From Limisphaerales bacterium (GTDB lineage Bacteria > Verrucomicrobiota > Verrucomicrobiia > Limisphaerales > AAA164-E04): a stretch of 64,000 nucleotides of DNA. The translations under genes and the position numbers were made by a program. The stretch covers positions 62,001 to 126,000 of the forward strand of contig JAMASS010000011.1 of assembly GCA_024761205.1 (NCBI GenBank). Reading direction: 5' to 3'. Below are positions 41,991 to 52,857 of this stretch, one piece after another (within the stretch, counting starts at the first letter, position 1; every line of letters starts with the position of its first letter). The notes under the pieces are model-generated. The model was not told the DNA's origin and did not search any database. It saw only the letters and a program-made list of their open reading frames with translations.

Positions 41991-42748
41991 GATGCTAAAT
42001 CAGCGGCTCGTTGTTCTCGCTGTAACCGTTCCATTTCCGCTTTGGCATTCAGCCGATTCTCGACCAGCCGATCGGAAATGATCTTCCCGTCACGCATCAC
42101 CACATTTCGTTTAGTGTACTGTGCGATGTCCAATTCATGGGTAACCATGGCGATGGTGATGCCCCGGTCATTCAAGGTCTGAAACGCATCCATGATCTCA
42201 ATGCTAGTCTGCGTATCCAGATTTCCGGTGGGTTCGTCTGCGAGCAGCAGAGCGGGTTTCATCACCAATGAGCGGGCGATCGCCACTCGTTGCTGCTGTC
42301 CCCCGGAAAGTTGATTCGGCAAATGATCGGCTCGGTCTGTCAGGCCGACGATTTCCAACGCATCATCCACCCGCTGGACTTGCTCTTTCCGACTTAAGGG
42401 GGGGTGGGCATATAACATCGGGAGTTCGATATTATCCCGAGCCGACGTCCGCGCCAACAAATTGAATCCCTGGAAAACGAATCCAATCTTCTCGTTGCGT
42501 ATCTCCGCCCGCTCTTCCGGCGACAACTGCGATACATCCATCCCATCAAGCAAATACAAACCACTGGTCGGCTGATCCAAGCAGCCCAAGATATTCATCA
42601 TCGTGGATTTACCCGAACCGCTCGCCCCCATGATTGCGACGAACGCGCCCGGCTGAATCGTTAGCGAGACCCCGCAAACTGCGCGAACTTTAACATCGCC
42701 GGTTTGGTAAACCTTGACGATATCTTGGAGATCAATAATCGCCGCCAT
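41987..42748 (-). CDS. ABC transporter ATP-binding protein (MacB/LolD-like)
   Basis: [25 protein letters not shown] ... [36 protein letters not shown]. Confidence 0.95.
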   Translation of the reverse strand: MAAIIDLQDIVKVYQTGDVKVRAVCGVSLTIQPGAFVAIMGASGSGKSTMMNILGCLDQPTSGLYLLDGMDVSQLSPEERAEIRNEKIGFVFQGFNLLARTSARDNIELPMLYAHPPLSRKEQVQRVDDALEIVGLTDRADHLPNQLSGGQQQRVAIARSLVMKPALLLADEPTGNLDTQTSIEIMDAFQTLNDRGITIAMVTHELDIAQYTKRNVVMRDGKIISDRLVENRLNAKAEMERLQREQRAADLAS

Positions 42749-42758
42749 AGCCCCCACC

Positions 42759-44270
42759 CTACCGACGGCCGCCGCGCCCTCGACCAAAGCTGGGGCCAAA
42801 CGGATTGGTGGACCTACCAGAAGTTTCGGCTCCTCCGGTCACGATCACCGAGGTCACTACCTCGTCTCCCTCCGAGAGCCCGGACAGCACCATCGTACTG
42901 GAGCCATCTGAAATTCCGGTTCGCACTTGCACTGCTTTCAACTTGGGCTGAGAACTTCCCTTATCGTCCCCCATCCTTTCATATTGTTCTTCAGTAAGTA
43001 TTTCTCCGGTTTCTTCATGCTTATAAACAGATCTTCTCCCTGCTTGAGATATTTCTTGATAAGAATCAGGATTATTTCCCCACAAATAGACGGTCTGAAT
43101 ACTGGGTCTGGAGACCGGTCGCTGCCGTCTTCCTCCACCGCCCTGGGCTTGAAACATTTCGCGCATCGCAGCCCGTTCGGATTCGTCCAGTTGGCCATCC
43201 TTATTCTTGTCAAACCGCTCCAACATTTGCTGGCGACGACTACCCCCGGGACCGTCACCGCCGCCCCTTCGCCCTGCTCTCCCCCCATCACCAGGGCCTG
43301 CTTGCGCCTCAGCGCCAGCCGTCTGTCCGATCACCTCGACGCCTTCTGGAACACGAACCCGAAATGCCGCATTCGGAACGGATAAGACGTCAGTCGCTTC
43401 GGCCAGGATAATCTCTACATTCGCCGTCATGCCAGGTTTCAGCCTGGAGCCGGAGTTCTCGACCGCAATCACTGTGGTATAACTAATCACGTTTTGATTC
43501 GTCACCGCTGCATTGCGTACTTGATGAACGATTCCCGTCATTTTCGTTGTCGGAAACGCATCCACGGTAAACTCCACGTCCTGCCCCTCGGCCACCCCCC
43601 CAATGTCCGCCTCAGACACGGAGGCATGGATATGCATTTCCGAAAGATCGTTGGCTATCCCGAACAGCTTCGGCGTGTTAAAGCTCGCGGCAACCGTCTG
43701 CCCCACCTCAACATTGCGGGAGATGACGATTCCATCAATGGGCGAGTAAATGGTCGTCCGGCTGAGATCAATGCTGGCACGATCCATTGAGGCTTCCCGA
43801 ATCAACTTTGTTGCTTGAGCGCGATGCAAGTCAGCCCTCACCGTGTCGTAATCCGACTGAGAGATTAGACTATCTTTGTGTAACTCTTCCGCACGATGAG
43901 CGTTGATCTCCGCAAGCTCCAATGCTGCCTTGGCACTGGCGAGCTCACCCTGCGCCTGTTTCAGTGAATTCTCGTAGGAGCGCGCATCAATTCGTGCCAA
44001 GGGCTGCTGATTGGTGACGATGGAATTAAAGTCCACATAGATATCCTCCAAGGTCCCAGAAATCTGGCTCCCCACCTCTACGTTGACAACTGGCTCCAAC
44101 TGCCCGCTCGCGGTGACTACCTGTTTGAGATCACCCCGCGCGACAGCAACAGTCCGAAATTCGATCTGCTTCTCTTCGCTACCCTTATGACGTTTGAACA
44201 CGAACCATCCGACTCCGAGAACAATAAGTACGAAAAGCCACTTTTTCCAAGGGCTGGATTTCTTGGACAT
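42759..44270 (-). CDS. Efflux periplasmic adaptor (HlyD/MacA-like) with EF-hand-like insert
   Basis: LKQVVTASGQLEPVVNVEVGSQISGTLEDIYVDFNSIV ... TTIYSPIDGIVISRNVEVGQTVAASFNTP; insert FDKNKDGQLDESERAAMREMF. Confidence 0.92.
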   Translation of the reverse strand: MSKKSSPWKKWLFVLIVLGVGWFVFKRHKGSEEKQIEFRTVAVARGDLKQVVTASGQLEPVVNVEVGSQISGTLEDIYVDFNSIVTNQQPLARIDARSYENSLKQAQGELASAKAALELAEINAHRAEELHKDSLISQSDYDTVRADLHRAQATKLIREASMDRASIDLSRTTIYSPIDGIVISRNVEVGQTVAASFNTPKLFGIANDLSEMHIHASVSEADIGGVAEGQDVEFTVDAFPTTKMTGIVHQVRNAAVTNQNVISYTTVIAVENSGSRLKPGMTANVEIILAEATDVLSVPNAAFRVRVPEGVEVIGQTAGAEAQAGPGDGGRAGRRGGGDGPGGSRRQQMLERFDKNKDGQLDESERAAMREMFQAQGGGGRRQRPVSRPSIQTVYLWGNNPDSYQEISQAGRRSVYKHEETGEILTEEQYERMGDDKGSSQPKLKAVQVRTGISDGSSTMVLSGLSEGDEVVTSVIVTGGAETSGRSTNPFGPSFGRGRGGRR

Positions 44271-44707
44271 AAAGGATCAACAAGTTCCGCAACCGGTTTA
44301 GAGATAAGCAATTCTTAATAGAGACGCACCCACATTTCAGCCGGTTACAAGCCGCCATCAATATCTAAATTATCCATTGATGCAGCCCCGGCACTCGGCC
44401 TAAGCGCTGCTTATGAGAATCACCATCGAAAACGCGCAGGACCGGGAGCGACTCAAACTCGCGTGCTACTAGGCGCATTCCGCGGATTGGAAATTCGATC
44501 GACATCTACGAATTCCTGCCGGTCAACGAACGGCACAAAAAGCGTCACGCCAAGGTTATCGAGTTTTGGTGAGAATCCAACAAAGCGAAAGTCATGCGCC
44601 CACGCCTCATCGTGAATTACGAACCGCTGCCAAAGAGCGCGGACCCTAGAGGCGGTTGACAAGGCCCGGGAGTCCATCCCTACGCCACCACACCCGGTCA
44701 TCCCTGA

Positions 44708-46289
44708 TCATTTCTTGACTTTAGGCCGTCGGATCCGAGGCGAGTCAAAGAGCTCGAGCTGTGCGCCTTTCACCAACTAGTAGTTCTTCAGAATCCTTAG
44801 CGTTTGAAGCAACTCCAGTGTCTGATAATTCCGGTTCACACGAACGGAATCAATGAGATATCTAAGATCAGGACACCATTGATTCCGAATTCCCGAAGCT
44901 TCTTGATACTCTCTTCTCGTGATGCCCGCGCTTCTTGGGAGGCCCGATACCGTCAAGAGGCAAAGCACCGGCGCTTTAATTCCAAACGCTTTCCTAACAA
45001 CCGCGTCATCGACCTCGTGCACAAACCATTCGATCTCCGCCGAGCTTGCCACGACACCCGAAATAAAGATCTCGGTGTGCCACGGTTTCACGACCACCAC
45101 GGCGCAATTCACTTTACGAACACCCCGTCCACGAAGCACAAACGCTTCATTTCGACTGTTTTGCCCGCAGAGAATTATACAATAAAAAACGCAATGATAA
45201 ATTATGGACTTGGAAGAGCCTTCGGTGGGGAGGGGGAGCTGCGTCTGTTTGGAGCCGCGGGCGCGTTCGGTAGTTCGAAGCGGCATCCCTCCAATATGTC
45301 TGGCATGTTCAGGAGGTGCAGGCCGGGTAGCGTTTGCCATTGGCTCTTATGTCTCCAGCCATCGCCATCTCGCGGCTGAAGGTGGCTTTCCGGCGCGGCT
45401 TCAGTTTGTGCATGAGGATCAGGCCGACCATGTCGGCGTCTTCATGTTCCAAGACACCGCGCAGTTGGCGCACGACGCTGATATTGACATTCTCGCCGCC
45501 CTTCACTTCCAGCATCATGGAGCGGAGAATACCCTTGCCGGACAGGGACTCGGCAATGCGGGCAACAACCCCTTCCGCCCCGTTCTACAGCGCCAATAAC
45601 CGGAGTTTTACGGATGCCTCGGCCTCGTAAAACTCTGGGGGGGTATTAGTAGCGGGACTCTTGGGGCTGCTCCCTTTGCGCGGTTTGCCGCCCACGTAAG
45701 TTTCGTCGGTCTCGGCGATGCCTTGCAAGACGGGCGCTGCTTCCCCCGCCATGGAAGCCGCTGCAAGCGCAGGGCGGCGGGCTGCGCCACCCCGAGGTCG
45801 CGGGCCAATTGGTGGCGGGATAAGCTCTTCTTGGCGTTGATCGGGATGCCCATAGCCATGAACCATTTCTGGAGCGGGACCCTGGTTTTTTTAAAAAGGG
45901 TTCCCGCCAAGACGTTAAAACTAGACTTGCAGACATGGCAGGGCCAGCGTCCAATACGGAGGTTGGCGGTTTTGCGGGCCATCTTGCCACTGCCGCAATG
46001 GGGGCAGTGAGGTTCATCACTCCACCCCACCTGCTCCCAATGCGCAAGGCAGGCTTCCTGATCCGGAAAGCGTTGGAATATGGTCAACAGATTCACAAGC
46101 GCACCCTCATCCGCACGCCCGAGGTGAAGCATCACCCGCTGCCAGTCATGCCCATAATTTATCATTGCGATAAAAATCGACCTCCTGAGACGGCGCCGCC
46201 TGCGAGATCACAAACTTTCGCTGCTACCGCACAAAGAAGCCATGCAGCTCGAAAAACTCACGCACAATGGACTCACTGACTACCAGCAT
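44708..46289 (-). pseudogene. Conserved hypothetical protein gene interrupted by IS copy 2, with additional stops and frameshifts
   Basis: 5' part MLVVSESIVREFFELHGFFVR*QRKFVISQAAPSQEVDFY joins in frame across the element to CIILCGQNSRNEAFVLRGRGVRKVNCAVVVVKPWHTEIFISGVVASSAEIEWFVHEVDD...VNRNYQTLELLQTLRILKNY*LVKGAQLELFDSPRIRRPKVKK*. Confidence 0.75.
45190..46169 (-). mobile_element. IS1595-like element, family A copy 2 (defective)
   Basis: Ends CGCAATGATAAATTATGG / inverted CGCAATGATAAATTATGGGCATG; 8-bp flanks ATAAAAAA (45182-45189) and ATAAAAAT (46170-46177); highly similar to 17203-18192. Confidence 0.88.
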
Positions 46290-46301
46290 CTCCTTGCCTC
46301 G

Positions 46302-47393
46302 TTACTCGCCCAGCGCTGCCAGGACCGATCGAATCATCTGGTCGTCGACCGATTGACCCGTCCGCACCTGACCAATCTGCTTCGCAAGCACAAACTGCAC
46401 CTTGCCCCCACTCACCTTCTTATCCAGTCGCATCGCCTCGAACAACTTGCGCTCTTGCTGCCCGCTCAAGGAAACAGTAACTGGCAAACCTATCGAGCCG
46501 AACAGACCTCGAATCCGCTCTACCGCCACGGGATCCAGTCCCAACTGCCGGGCCGACAACATCGCAGCCGCCACCTGCCCAATAGATATAGCCTCGCCAT
46601 GCAAATATTCCCCATAGCGCGTGATCGACTCCAAGGCATGCCCGATGGTATGCCCAAAATTCAGAATAGCCCGCAAGCCCCTTTCTTTCTCATCCTGCGC
46701 CACCACATCCGCCTTGATCTGACAACTCCGCGCAATGATCCGCGCCAGCAGCCTCCTGTCTTGCTGCATGATTTTCGGATGCTCCCTTTCAATCAGAGAA
46801 AACAACCGGGCGTCATAGATGATGCCATACTTAATTACCTCGGCCATTCCCGCCCGAAACTCTCGAGGGGGCAATGATTTCAACACATCAAGATCGCACA
46901 AGACTAAGCGCGGCTGATAAAAAGCACCGACGAGATTCTTTCCGGCCTTTAAATTGACACCGACCTTACCGCCGACCGAGCTATCGACCTGCGCTAACAG
47001 AGTCGTCGGAACCTGAACAAAATCGATGCCGCGCAAATAACTCATCGCCAAAAACCCGGCGAGATCGCCCACCACCCCTCCGCCCAAGGCAACAACGAAC
47101 GACCCTCTCTCCAGCCGAAGCTTCGCCAAGTGATCGTAACCCGCCTGCACCTGCTTCAAACTCTTCGAAGACTCACCAGCAGGCACCGAATGGAGAGCGG
47201 CATCAAAGCCGGCGCCCTTGAGAGCGCGGAGCGCCCGTTTACCGTACCTGGGGCCGACAACACTATCCGTCACCACCACACAACGCGACCCTAGCCTGAG
47301 TTGCCGGCACCGCTGCCCCAGCTGGGAGAAAAGCTTGCCTCCCACCAAAATATCATAACTTCTCGAATCCAGAGGCACCCGAATCTTTCGCAT
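46302..47393 (-). CDS. aroB: 3-dehydroquinate synthase
   Basis: VPAGESSKSLKQVQAGYDHLAKLRLERGSFVVALGGGVVGDLAGFLAMSYLRGIDFVQVPTTLLAQVDSSVGGKVGVNLKAGKNLVGAFYQPRLV ... ILNFGHTIGHALES. Confidence 0.97.
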   Translation of the reverse strand: MRKIRVPLDSRSYDILVGGKLFSQLGQRCRQLRLGSRCVVVTDSVVGPRYGKRALRALKGAGFDAALHSVPAGESSKSLKQVQAGYDHLAKLRLERGSFVVALGGGVVGDLAGFLAMSYLRGIDFVQVPTTLLAQVDSSVGGKVGVNLKAGKNLVGAFYQPRLVLCDLDVLKSLPPREFRAGMAEVIKYGIIYDARLFSLIEREHPKIMQQDRRLLARIIARSCQIKADVVAQDEKERGLRAILNFGHTIGHALESITRYGEYLHGEAISIGQVAAAMLSARQLGLDPVAVERIRGLFGSIGLPVTVSLSGQQERKLFEAMRLDKKVSGGKVQFVLAKQIGQVRTGQSVDDQMIRSVLAALGE

Positions 47394-48400
47394 TGGCGCC
47401 AGGATAGACCAGCCAAAAACGGGATGTCAAAAAACGCATCCCTGACTCCACCATACACGCGATGGCACCATTTTCTAAAGATGGGGCGCGGAGTCCCTTG
47501 AGCCCAGGCATCCGGTTGTCCTCTATTTGCGGACCTGACGAGAGATTCCGTCCTCCTTCGCATTGGAAGCGGACAGGGCTGGAAATAGCACCGGCGAAGC
47601 CTGCAGGGAAGAACCCTGGCGGGAGTTGGAGGAAGAGAATGGGTGGATTGATTCACAAATCACCTCAGCCCAACGCCCTTGCTTCGCCAAGTATGATGCC
47701 ATCAGTCAAAAGGCGGATGATCGCCGAAGTCTTGCAACGGCTCCCAGCAATGATCCCACTGCTTGGTCGGTTATGCTTGACGCCGCCTTCACGACAGAGA
47801 GGAAAAGGAGTTATTGACGGCCTTGGGCCCGTGGAGAGGCGGATGATCCTTCCAGCGTCCAGATGCTCTTGCGAATCATCTCCAAGAAACCAAGGCGGAG
47901 GACCATGCCTGAACTGGATGAAGGCGCGCCGGAGAACTCGCGCATGGTTGGCGGATCATATGCTTGGATTGATGAAACCGCTGAGACCCTTCATATCCCG
48001 CTTGACCTCGACGACAACAAGTAGTTAGCGTCCCGATTGGATTGCCATCACAACCTAGATACGCACGCGGAGCTCCTTTCGAAAGCCGACGAATTATTAA
48101 AGGATAACGAGTTATCCATCGGGCATGGGGCTTGTTCCTGAGGAGCGATTGAATCTGACGGCTTTGCAGTGCACCGCTGATAAAGGCATTGGGCGTCTTG
48201 TTTGAATGGCTCGAAGATTAAAGTGCGACAAGGACGTCTGCCGCACCTCTGAAACACCCCCGGCAATGCGGGGCATCTGATTGGGCAAAGCCTTACACAC
48301 GATATCCCGGGGAAACAGTCGTGCCTCGTTGCCCATCACCCGCAAGCGGCCGAACGATTCCCTCACACTAAACAGCAAGTAGGCAAAATTTCGATACGAA

Positions 48401-48756
48401 ATTTCCTAGAAGGTGTTGGCTGTTTTGGAATCATTCTATTCGAGTGGTTTCAAGCTGTGAGCGGCATGGGCAGATTCAATTAGTTCCCGACGCAAGCGGA
48501 TTGCGTGCGCCCCTCGGGAGCAGCCCGGTTGCGCTCGGGGACAGTGGAGATGGATGAGACCTATTTCGGCGGCAAGCCCAAGGAGAGGCAACCACCACCG
48601 GGGCGGCTGAACGAACGGGGAGAGGGTGCCACTGATAAAACACCGGTGATCGGCGCCGTCGAGCGTGGCGGCCGAGGACAAGCTCAAGGGAAGGCTTCTC
48701 CGTGCTGTTGGGTGTGAATGAGTGGACAAGGCCCATTTGATGACTGATGAATACAA
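48401..48756 (+). mobile_element. Decayed IS1595-like transposase (family B, copy 2)
   Basis: TVEMDETYFGGKPKERQPPPGRLNERGEGATDKTPVIGAVERGGRGQAQGK; inverted partner of 5068-5584 with an internal deletion. Confidence 0.7.
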
Positions 48757-49360
48757 GGTGGTAAAGCGGCCATCCGTGATGGGAAGTTACACCAACGGCA
48801 TCGTTTGTGAACGCCTTGCGCTGGCGTGCGGAAGGAATTGTGAGAGAAGAATCTGAGTTCAATCAAGCGACCGGCGCAGGCACAAACATCACCCCTGCTT
48901 CACACCGGAGACGTGGAGCATCTCAAGCTCAAGGAAGGGTTTATCGGCGTCATTGCCCGGATGAGAGCCGCTGGCTAACTGAGAACAGTTTCCGCCACCC
49001 TCTTGGGCGACCCTATTCTAAACCAACGGAAACACCCCGTCCGTCTTTCCTTGACCTTGAAGATTGTCCCCGTCCGCTGACGCTTATGAACAACCAAAAT
49101 AGCCAACACCTTAAAATCCCGTTATGAATTGATTGCTGATCCGATCCTCCCGCAATGCCCCGCGATTTAAGGCGATTTCCCAAGAAGGTCACCCTAAAGA
49201 GTCGAACTTCAATCCCAATTACTTGTTTCGCAGCACTTTTGTAACCCCAATCCAGCAACTGACCTGAGAAATCTCTGCGCGAGATTTAAAAATTCTCGTT
49301 TCGCAACGGTCTCAATAAGCTAGACGAGGTGATGCAGCGTGAATTCACAATTTAAGTAAC

Positions 49361-50536
49361 ATGCACCGAGTCGACATCATGATTCTTGCCGGAGAACCAA
49401 GCAGCGATGCTTTGGCGGCGGACTTGGTGGCGGAAATCAAACGCGCCCTCAAAGACCACCTCACCCCCCGCTTTTTCGGAATTGGCGGTCTCAAACTTCA
49501 GGACGAAGGCGTTGAATTGCTCGAAGACATGACGCAACTGACAGTGTTCGGTTTCTTTGAAGCTCTGAAACAATATCGTCACTTTAAGAAGATATTCGAC
49601 CGAGCCCTTGAAGAAGCCAAACGCCGACTCCCCCAATTAATCATCCTGGTCGATTTCGGCGGGTTTAATCTTCGATTTGCGAAAGCGATCCGCGCATACT
49701 GTAGCGAACACCGGAACACGTTCTCCAATTGGACACCGCAGATTGTTTACTACGTTCCCCCTCAAGTCTGGGCGTCACGCGAACGCCGAGCTGCAACCAT
49801 CGCATCGACGGTGGATCTCGTCGTGAGCATCTTCCCATTTGAAAGAGACTGGTATCGCGATCGCTACCCGAATCTTCCCGTTAAATATGTGGGAGACCCC
49901 ATGGCGACTCGTTTCAATAATTCCTTAGAACCTCCGAAACAGGAAGCACTGGAAGAGCAAGCTGAGCCGCCAATGGTTACGCTTCTCCCCGGCAGCCGAC
50001 CACAAGAAATTGAGCGTCATCTTCCGCTCATGCTGGAAGCGGTCGAACTAATGAATCGCCATCGCCAATTTGAGGCAACGATCGCAGCGCCCAGCGTAGC
50101 CATCATCAAGCCATTTCAAAGACTGCTCCCGCCAAACGTGAACTGGCAAATAGGCGGTGTCGCCAAAGCCCTGGAACAGTCAGCGCTTGCGATCGCCTCA
50201 TCTGGCACCGTCACACGTGAGTGCGCCTACCTTCGTGTGCCCACCGTCGTCGTTTACCAGCTCTCCTGGCTGACCTACCAAATCGTCAAGCGGATCATCA
50301 AAGTCCGCTACATCGCCATGCCCAACATCCTTGCCAATGAAATGGTCTTTCCGGAACTCATCCAGAATGCCGCCACTCCCACAGCCATCGCTCAAGAAGC
50401 CCTCCAACTAATGCTTCCTGAGCACCGAGAGAAGGTAATGTCCGCACTTGAACGAGTGACACTCTCACTCGGGCCGCCAGGGGCTTCCCAAAGGGCAGCC
50501 AAACACATCATCGCTAAGGGAACTCTAATTATATAA
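49361..50536 (+). CDS. lpxB: Lipid-A-disaccharide synthase
   Basis: IMILAGEPSSDALAADLVAEIKRAL ... FGIGGLKLQDEGVELLEDMTQLTVFGFFEALKQ ... LLPGSRPQEIERHLPLMLEA ... SSGTVTRECAYLRVPTVVVYQLSWLTYQI. Confidence 0.95.
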   Translation: MHRVDIMILAGEPSSDALAADLVAEIKRALKDHLTPRFFGIGGLKLQDEGVELLEDMTQLTVFGFFEALKQYRHFKKIFDRALEEAKRRLPQLIILVDFGGFNLRFAKAIRAYCSEHRNTFSNWTPQIVYYVPPQVWASRERRAATIASTVDLVVSIFPFERDWYRDRYPNLPVKYVGDPMATRFNNSLEPPKQEALEEQAEPPMVTLLPGSRPQEIERHLPLMLEAVELMNRHRQFEATIAAPSVAIIKPFQRLLPPNVNWQIGGVAKALEQSALAIASSGTVTRECAYLRVPTVVVYQLSWLTYQIVKRIIKVRYIAMPNILANEMVFPELIQNAATPTAIAQEALQLMLPEHREKVMSALERVTLSLGPPGASQRAAKHIIAKGTLII

Positions 50537-50624
50537 CCGGAAACTCGGTTTTTCTCTGGAAAAATCACCGAAAACAACAAAGTTCAGGAACTAAATCAGA
50601 GTTTCCCTAAGTAGCAATCAAATT

Positions 50625-50997
50625 GTGCTTTCGAAAGCATCCCCTTCTTCTTCACTGCCTGAAACTTCTCAATTCTCTCCTCTACAATTTCTGAAATCTT
50701 TCGCTGAGCGTCTTGAAGACCGAACGAATCGCCCTGCTTTCACCAAAATTCTGGTTTCGTCATGGCCATGATCTCGGACTGCTGCTTCTCAACACTCACT
50801 AAGAATGCTTCCCCTTCCGAGGTGTCCGAAGCGACAAACCCATTTTCCCTTCCGCATCCGCCAGCAACAATGACTAGCGTTACGCAAAGAAACAAAGAAC
50901 CTCTGAACAAGTATCCAGCGTTCAGGATCAAGGCGCAGCTTTGCAGGCATCCTACCGCTACCCCAAAATCTGGCATGCAGCACCCGGGCGCCTGCAA
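50625..50997 (-). pseudogene. Small lipoprotein remnant
   Basis: FRGSLFLCVTLVIVAGGCGRENGF (lipobox-like) ... SVEKQQSEIMAMTKPEFW*KQGDSFGLQDAQRKISEIVEERIEKFQAVKKKGMLSKAQFDCYLG; in-frame stop. Confidence 0.5.
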
Positions 50998-52024
50998 GCC
51001 CCGCTCGATGCGGCTCGTCAGGCAACTCCTCCGTTGCCCGCCTCGTCAATGGCCACCCCCTCGCCACCGCACGCTTCAAGCCACGCAAATATACTCTGTG
51101 CTTGTTCAGAGATTCCCTAGCTTGTTGCCACCGAACCTCTATAAAAATGCCAGGCGCATCATCTGGCACGAACCCTCACACGTTTCTTCATCGGAAACAA
51201 CCTCTTCGAGTGCTGCCTCCATCTGGAAAACCATCTCAGCCATTTCGTCTTCAGCATCTGACTCCAACTCAATTAGCTTCTCCGCGCTAAAGCGAAACAC
51301 GGCACATGATCCAAGCTTTCATAACACACTCCAACAGCCTACCCTGCTCTCTCCAGGATGCAGGTCTGCGAAAATGGTCTTGAAGCAACCTCATAGGCCA
51401 AGGCGAATTCCACAATCAATGAACCTCCTCAATTCTCCGCCCGCGAACTATTAGCGGCTAAATCAAATCCGACACCGACCGGCACAGCTCCACCTAAAGT
51501 TAATCCCACCAAAACAGGAGCCATATCAAGAGCAAAGCCTCCATTTCAGCCAGTTTCCGCGGCACCTCCTCTCGGCTCAACCCCTCCCTTTGCACACTAG
51601 CAAGAGATGTATCGCCTGTCCCTATCCCTGCGCGATCAATCCACATTGCAACCAATAGACTATAAGCTCAGCAACCGAAGCACTGATGAAGAGAAAATAT
51701 CGGGGTGCACTCACCACATTCGATTGGTGACAATTGAAACAAACACCGTCAAAAAACCCCAAGAAAACCAAGAGACACTAAGACACCTAACTAGTCGGAA
51801 TAGCAACCAGTTCGAAATCCGCTTCTCCCTGTTGCTCTCCTTGGCAAGTAACCTCTTGATTCCCGCCTAAAAACTCTTTCGTGGCTGCTTGTGTGATGGC
51901 GATTTCATCTTTGCTGTGCTCGCTGCTTACACTGCTAAAAATCCTCATTCGCCTCTATGTCCTCTTGCGTTTTTCTTTCTCTAGCTTTTTCAATATCGCA
52001 CTCAAGCTGGCCCAAACAGTTTTC

Positions 52025-52471
52025 CTAGCTGCCTCCTTGAATTCCAAATCCGCACTGGCAATATCTTCTTGATAGCCCCTCAATCCAGTTGAGCGTCAAA
52101 AGCCAATCCGTTGTGACGAGAGATTCACAAAGAAACCAGCACCTCAAAGCCAAACGCTCGCTCGGTCCGGGATCGGGAAGCAGCAATGCAGCCGTCATTG
52201 CTGCCGTCAACTGGACTTCACACGAGTAGATCGCAGCACCAAACGCAAGAATTGCGGCTGCCTGCTGTGCTGCCTTCCACTGCTTTGCGGAAAACACAGC
52301 TGCGTTATAGGCCTGTCGTGATCCCGGAAGACACTGATCAAAGCCATCCTTAGCGTTGGCCTTAGACATCTGCCACCGGCGTTGAGTAAGATTAAGATCC
52401 TGGTAATTCCATTCCACGCACTCCTGACACTGCTGAGCACTTATTCCACCCAATGCTGAAAACCTCAGCAA
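52025..52471 (-). CDS. Hypothetical Cys-containing protein
   Basis: 148-aa ORF, QQCQECVEW...CLPGSRQAYNAAV...AAAILAFGAAIYSCEVQL...; no family recognised. Confidence 0.35.
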   Translation of the reverse strand: MLRFSALGGISAQQCQECVEWNYQDLNLTQRRWQMSKANAKDGFDQCLPGSRQAYNAAVFSAKQWKAAQQAAAILAFGAAIYSCEVQLTAAMTAALLLPDPGPSERLALRCWFLCESLVTTDWLLTLNWIEGLSRRYCQCGFGIQGGS

Positions 52472-52857
52472 CAGAGCACTAGAAAGTAGACGTACATCCG
52501 AAATATATCTTAACTATTTCATAATCGGCTCGTTACCCGCTTCACAAAACAACTCACCCCCCTTCAGTACCTCATGATGCCTCCAAAGAAAGAAGGCAGC
52601 TCAAACAAATCAACACTTTTAACAGAAGAAATACTGCTATTTATAGTTGTGAGCACAACAACAGATATGAGGCACCCAACACGTCAACCGAAGTATGGAA
52701 TACTACTAAAGAGCGAACGAAAGTATCCGTGTTCCGTTGCGAATCTGTAGCGTAACCATCTCAGCGCAAAAGGCGCTGGAGTAGCCATGCAAGTGAACCG
52801 GCTAAGACAGCCGACGCTGTAGAATAGTGAGTTGTTCTCCCGCCAATTCTTCGCTAC

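Noticed and set aside
47462-48028. 188-aa plus-strand ORF
   Set aside because: Low-complexity Arg/Pro/Ser-rich composition, overlapped by other frames; likely part of a decayed locus that I cannot identify.
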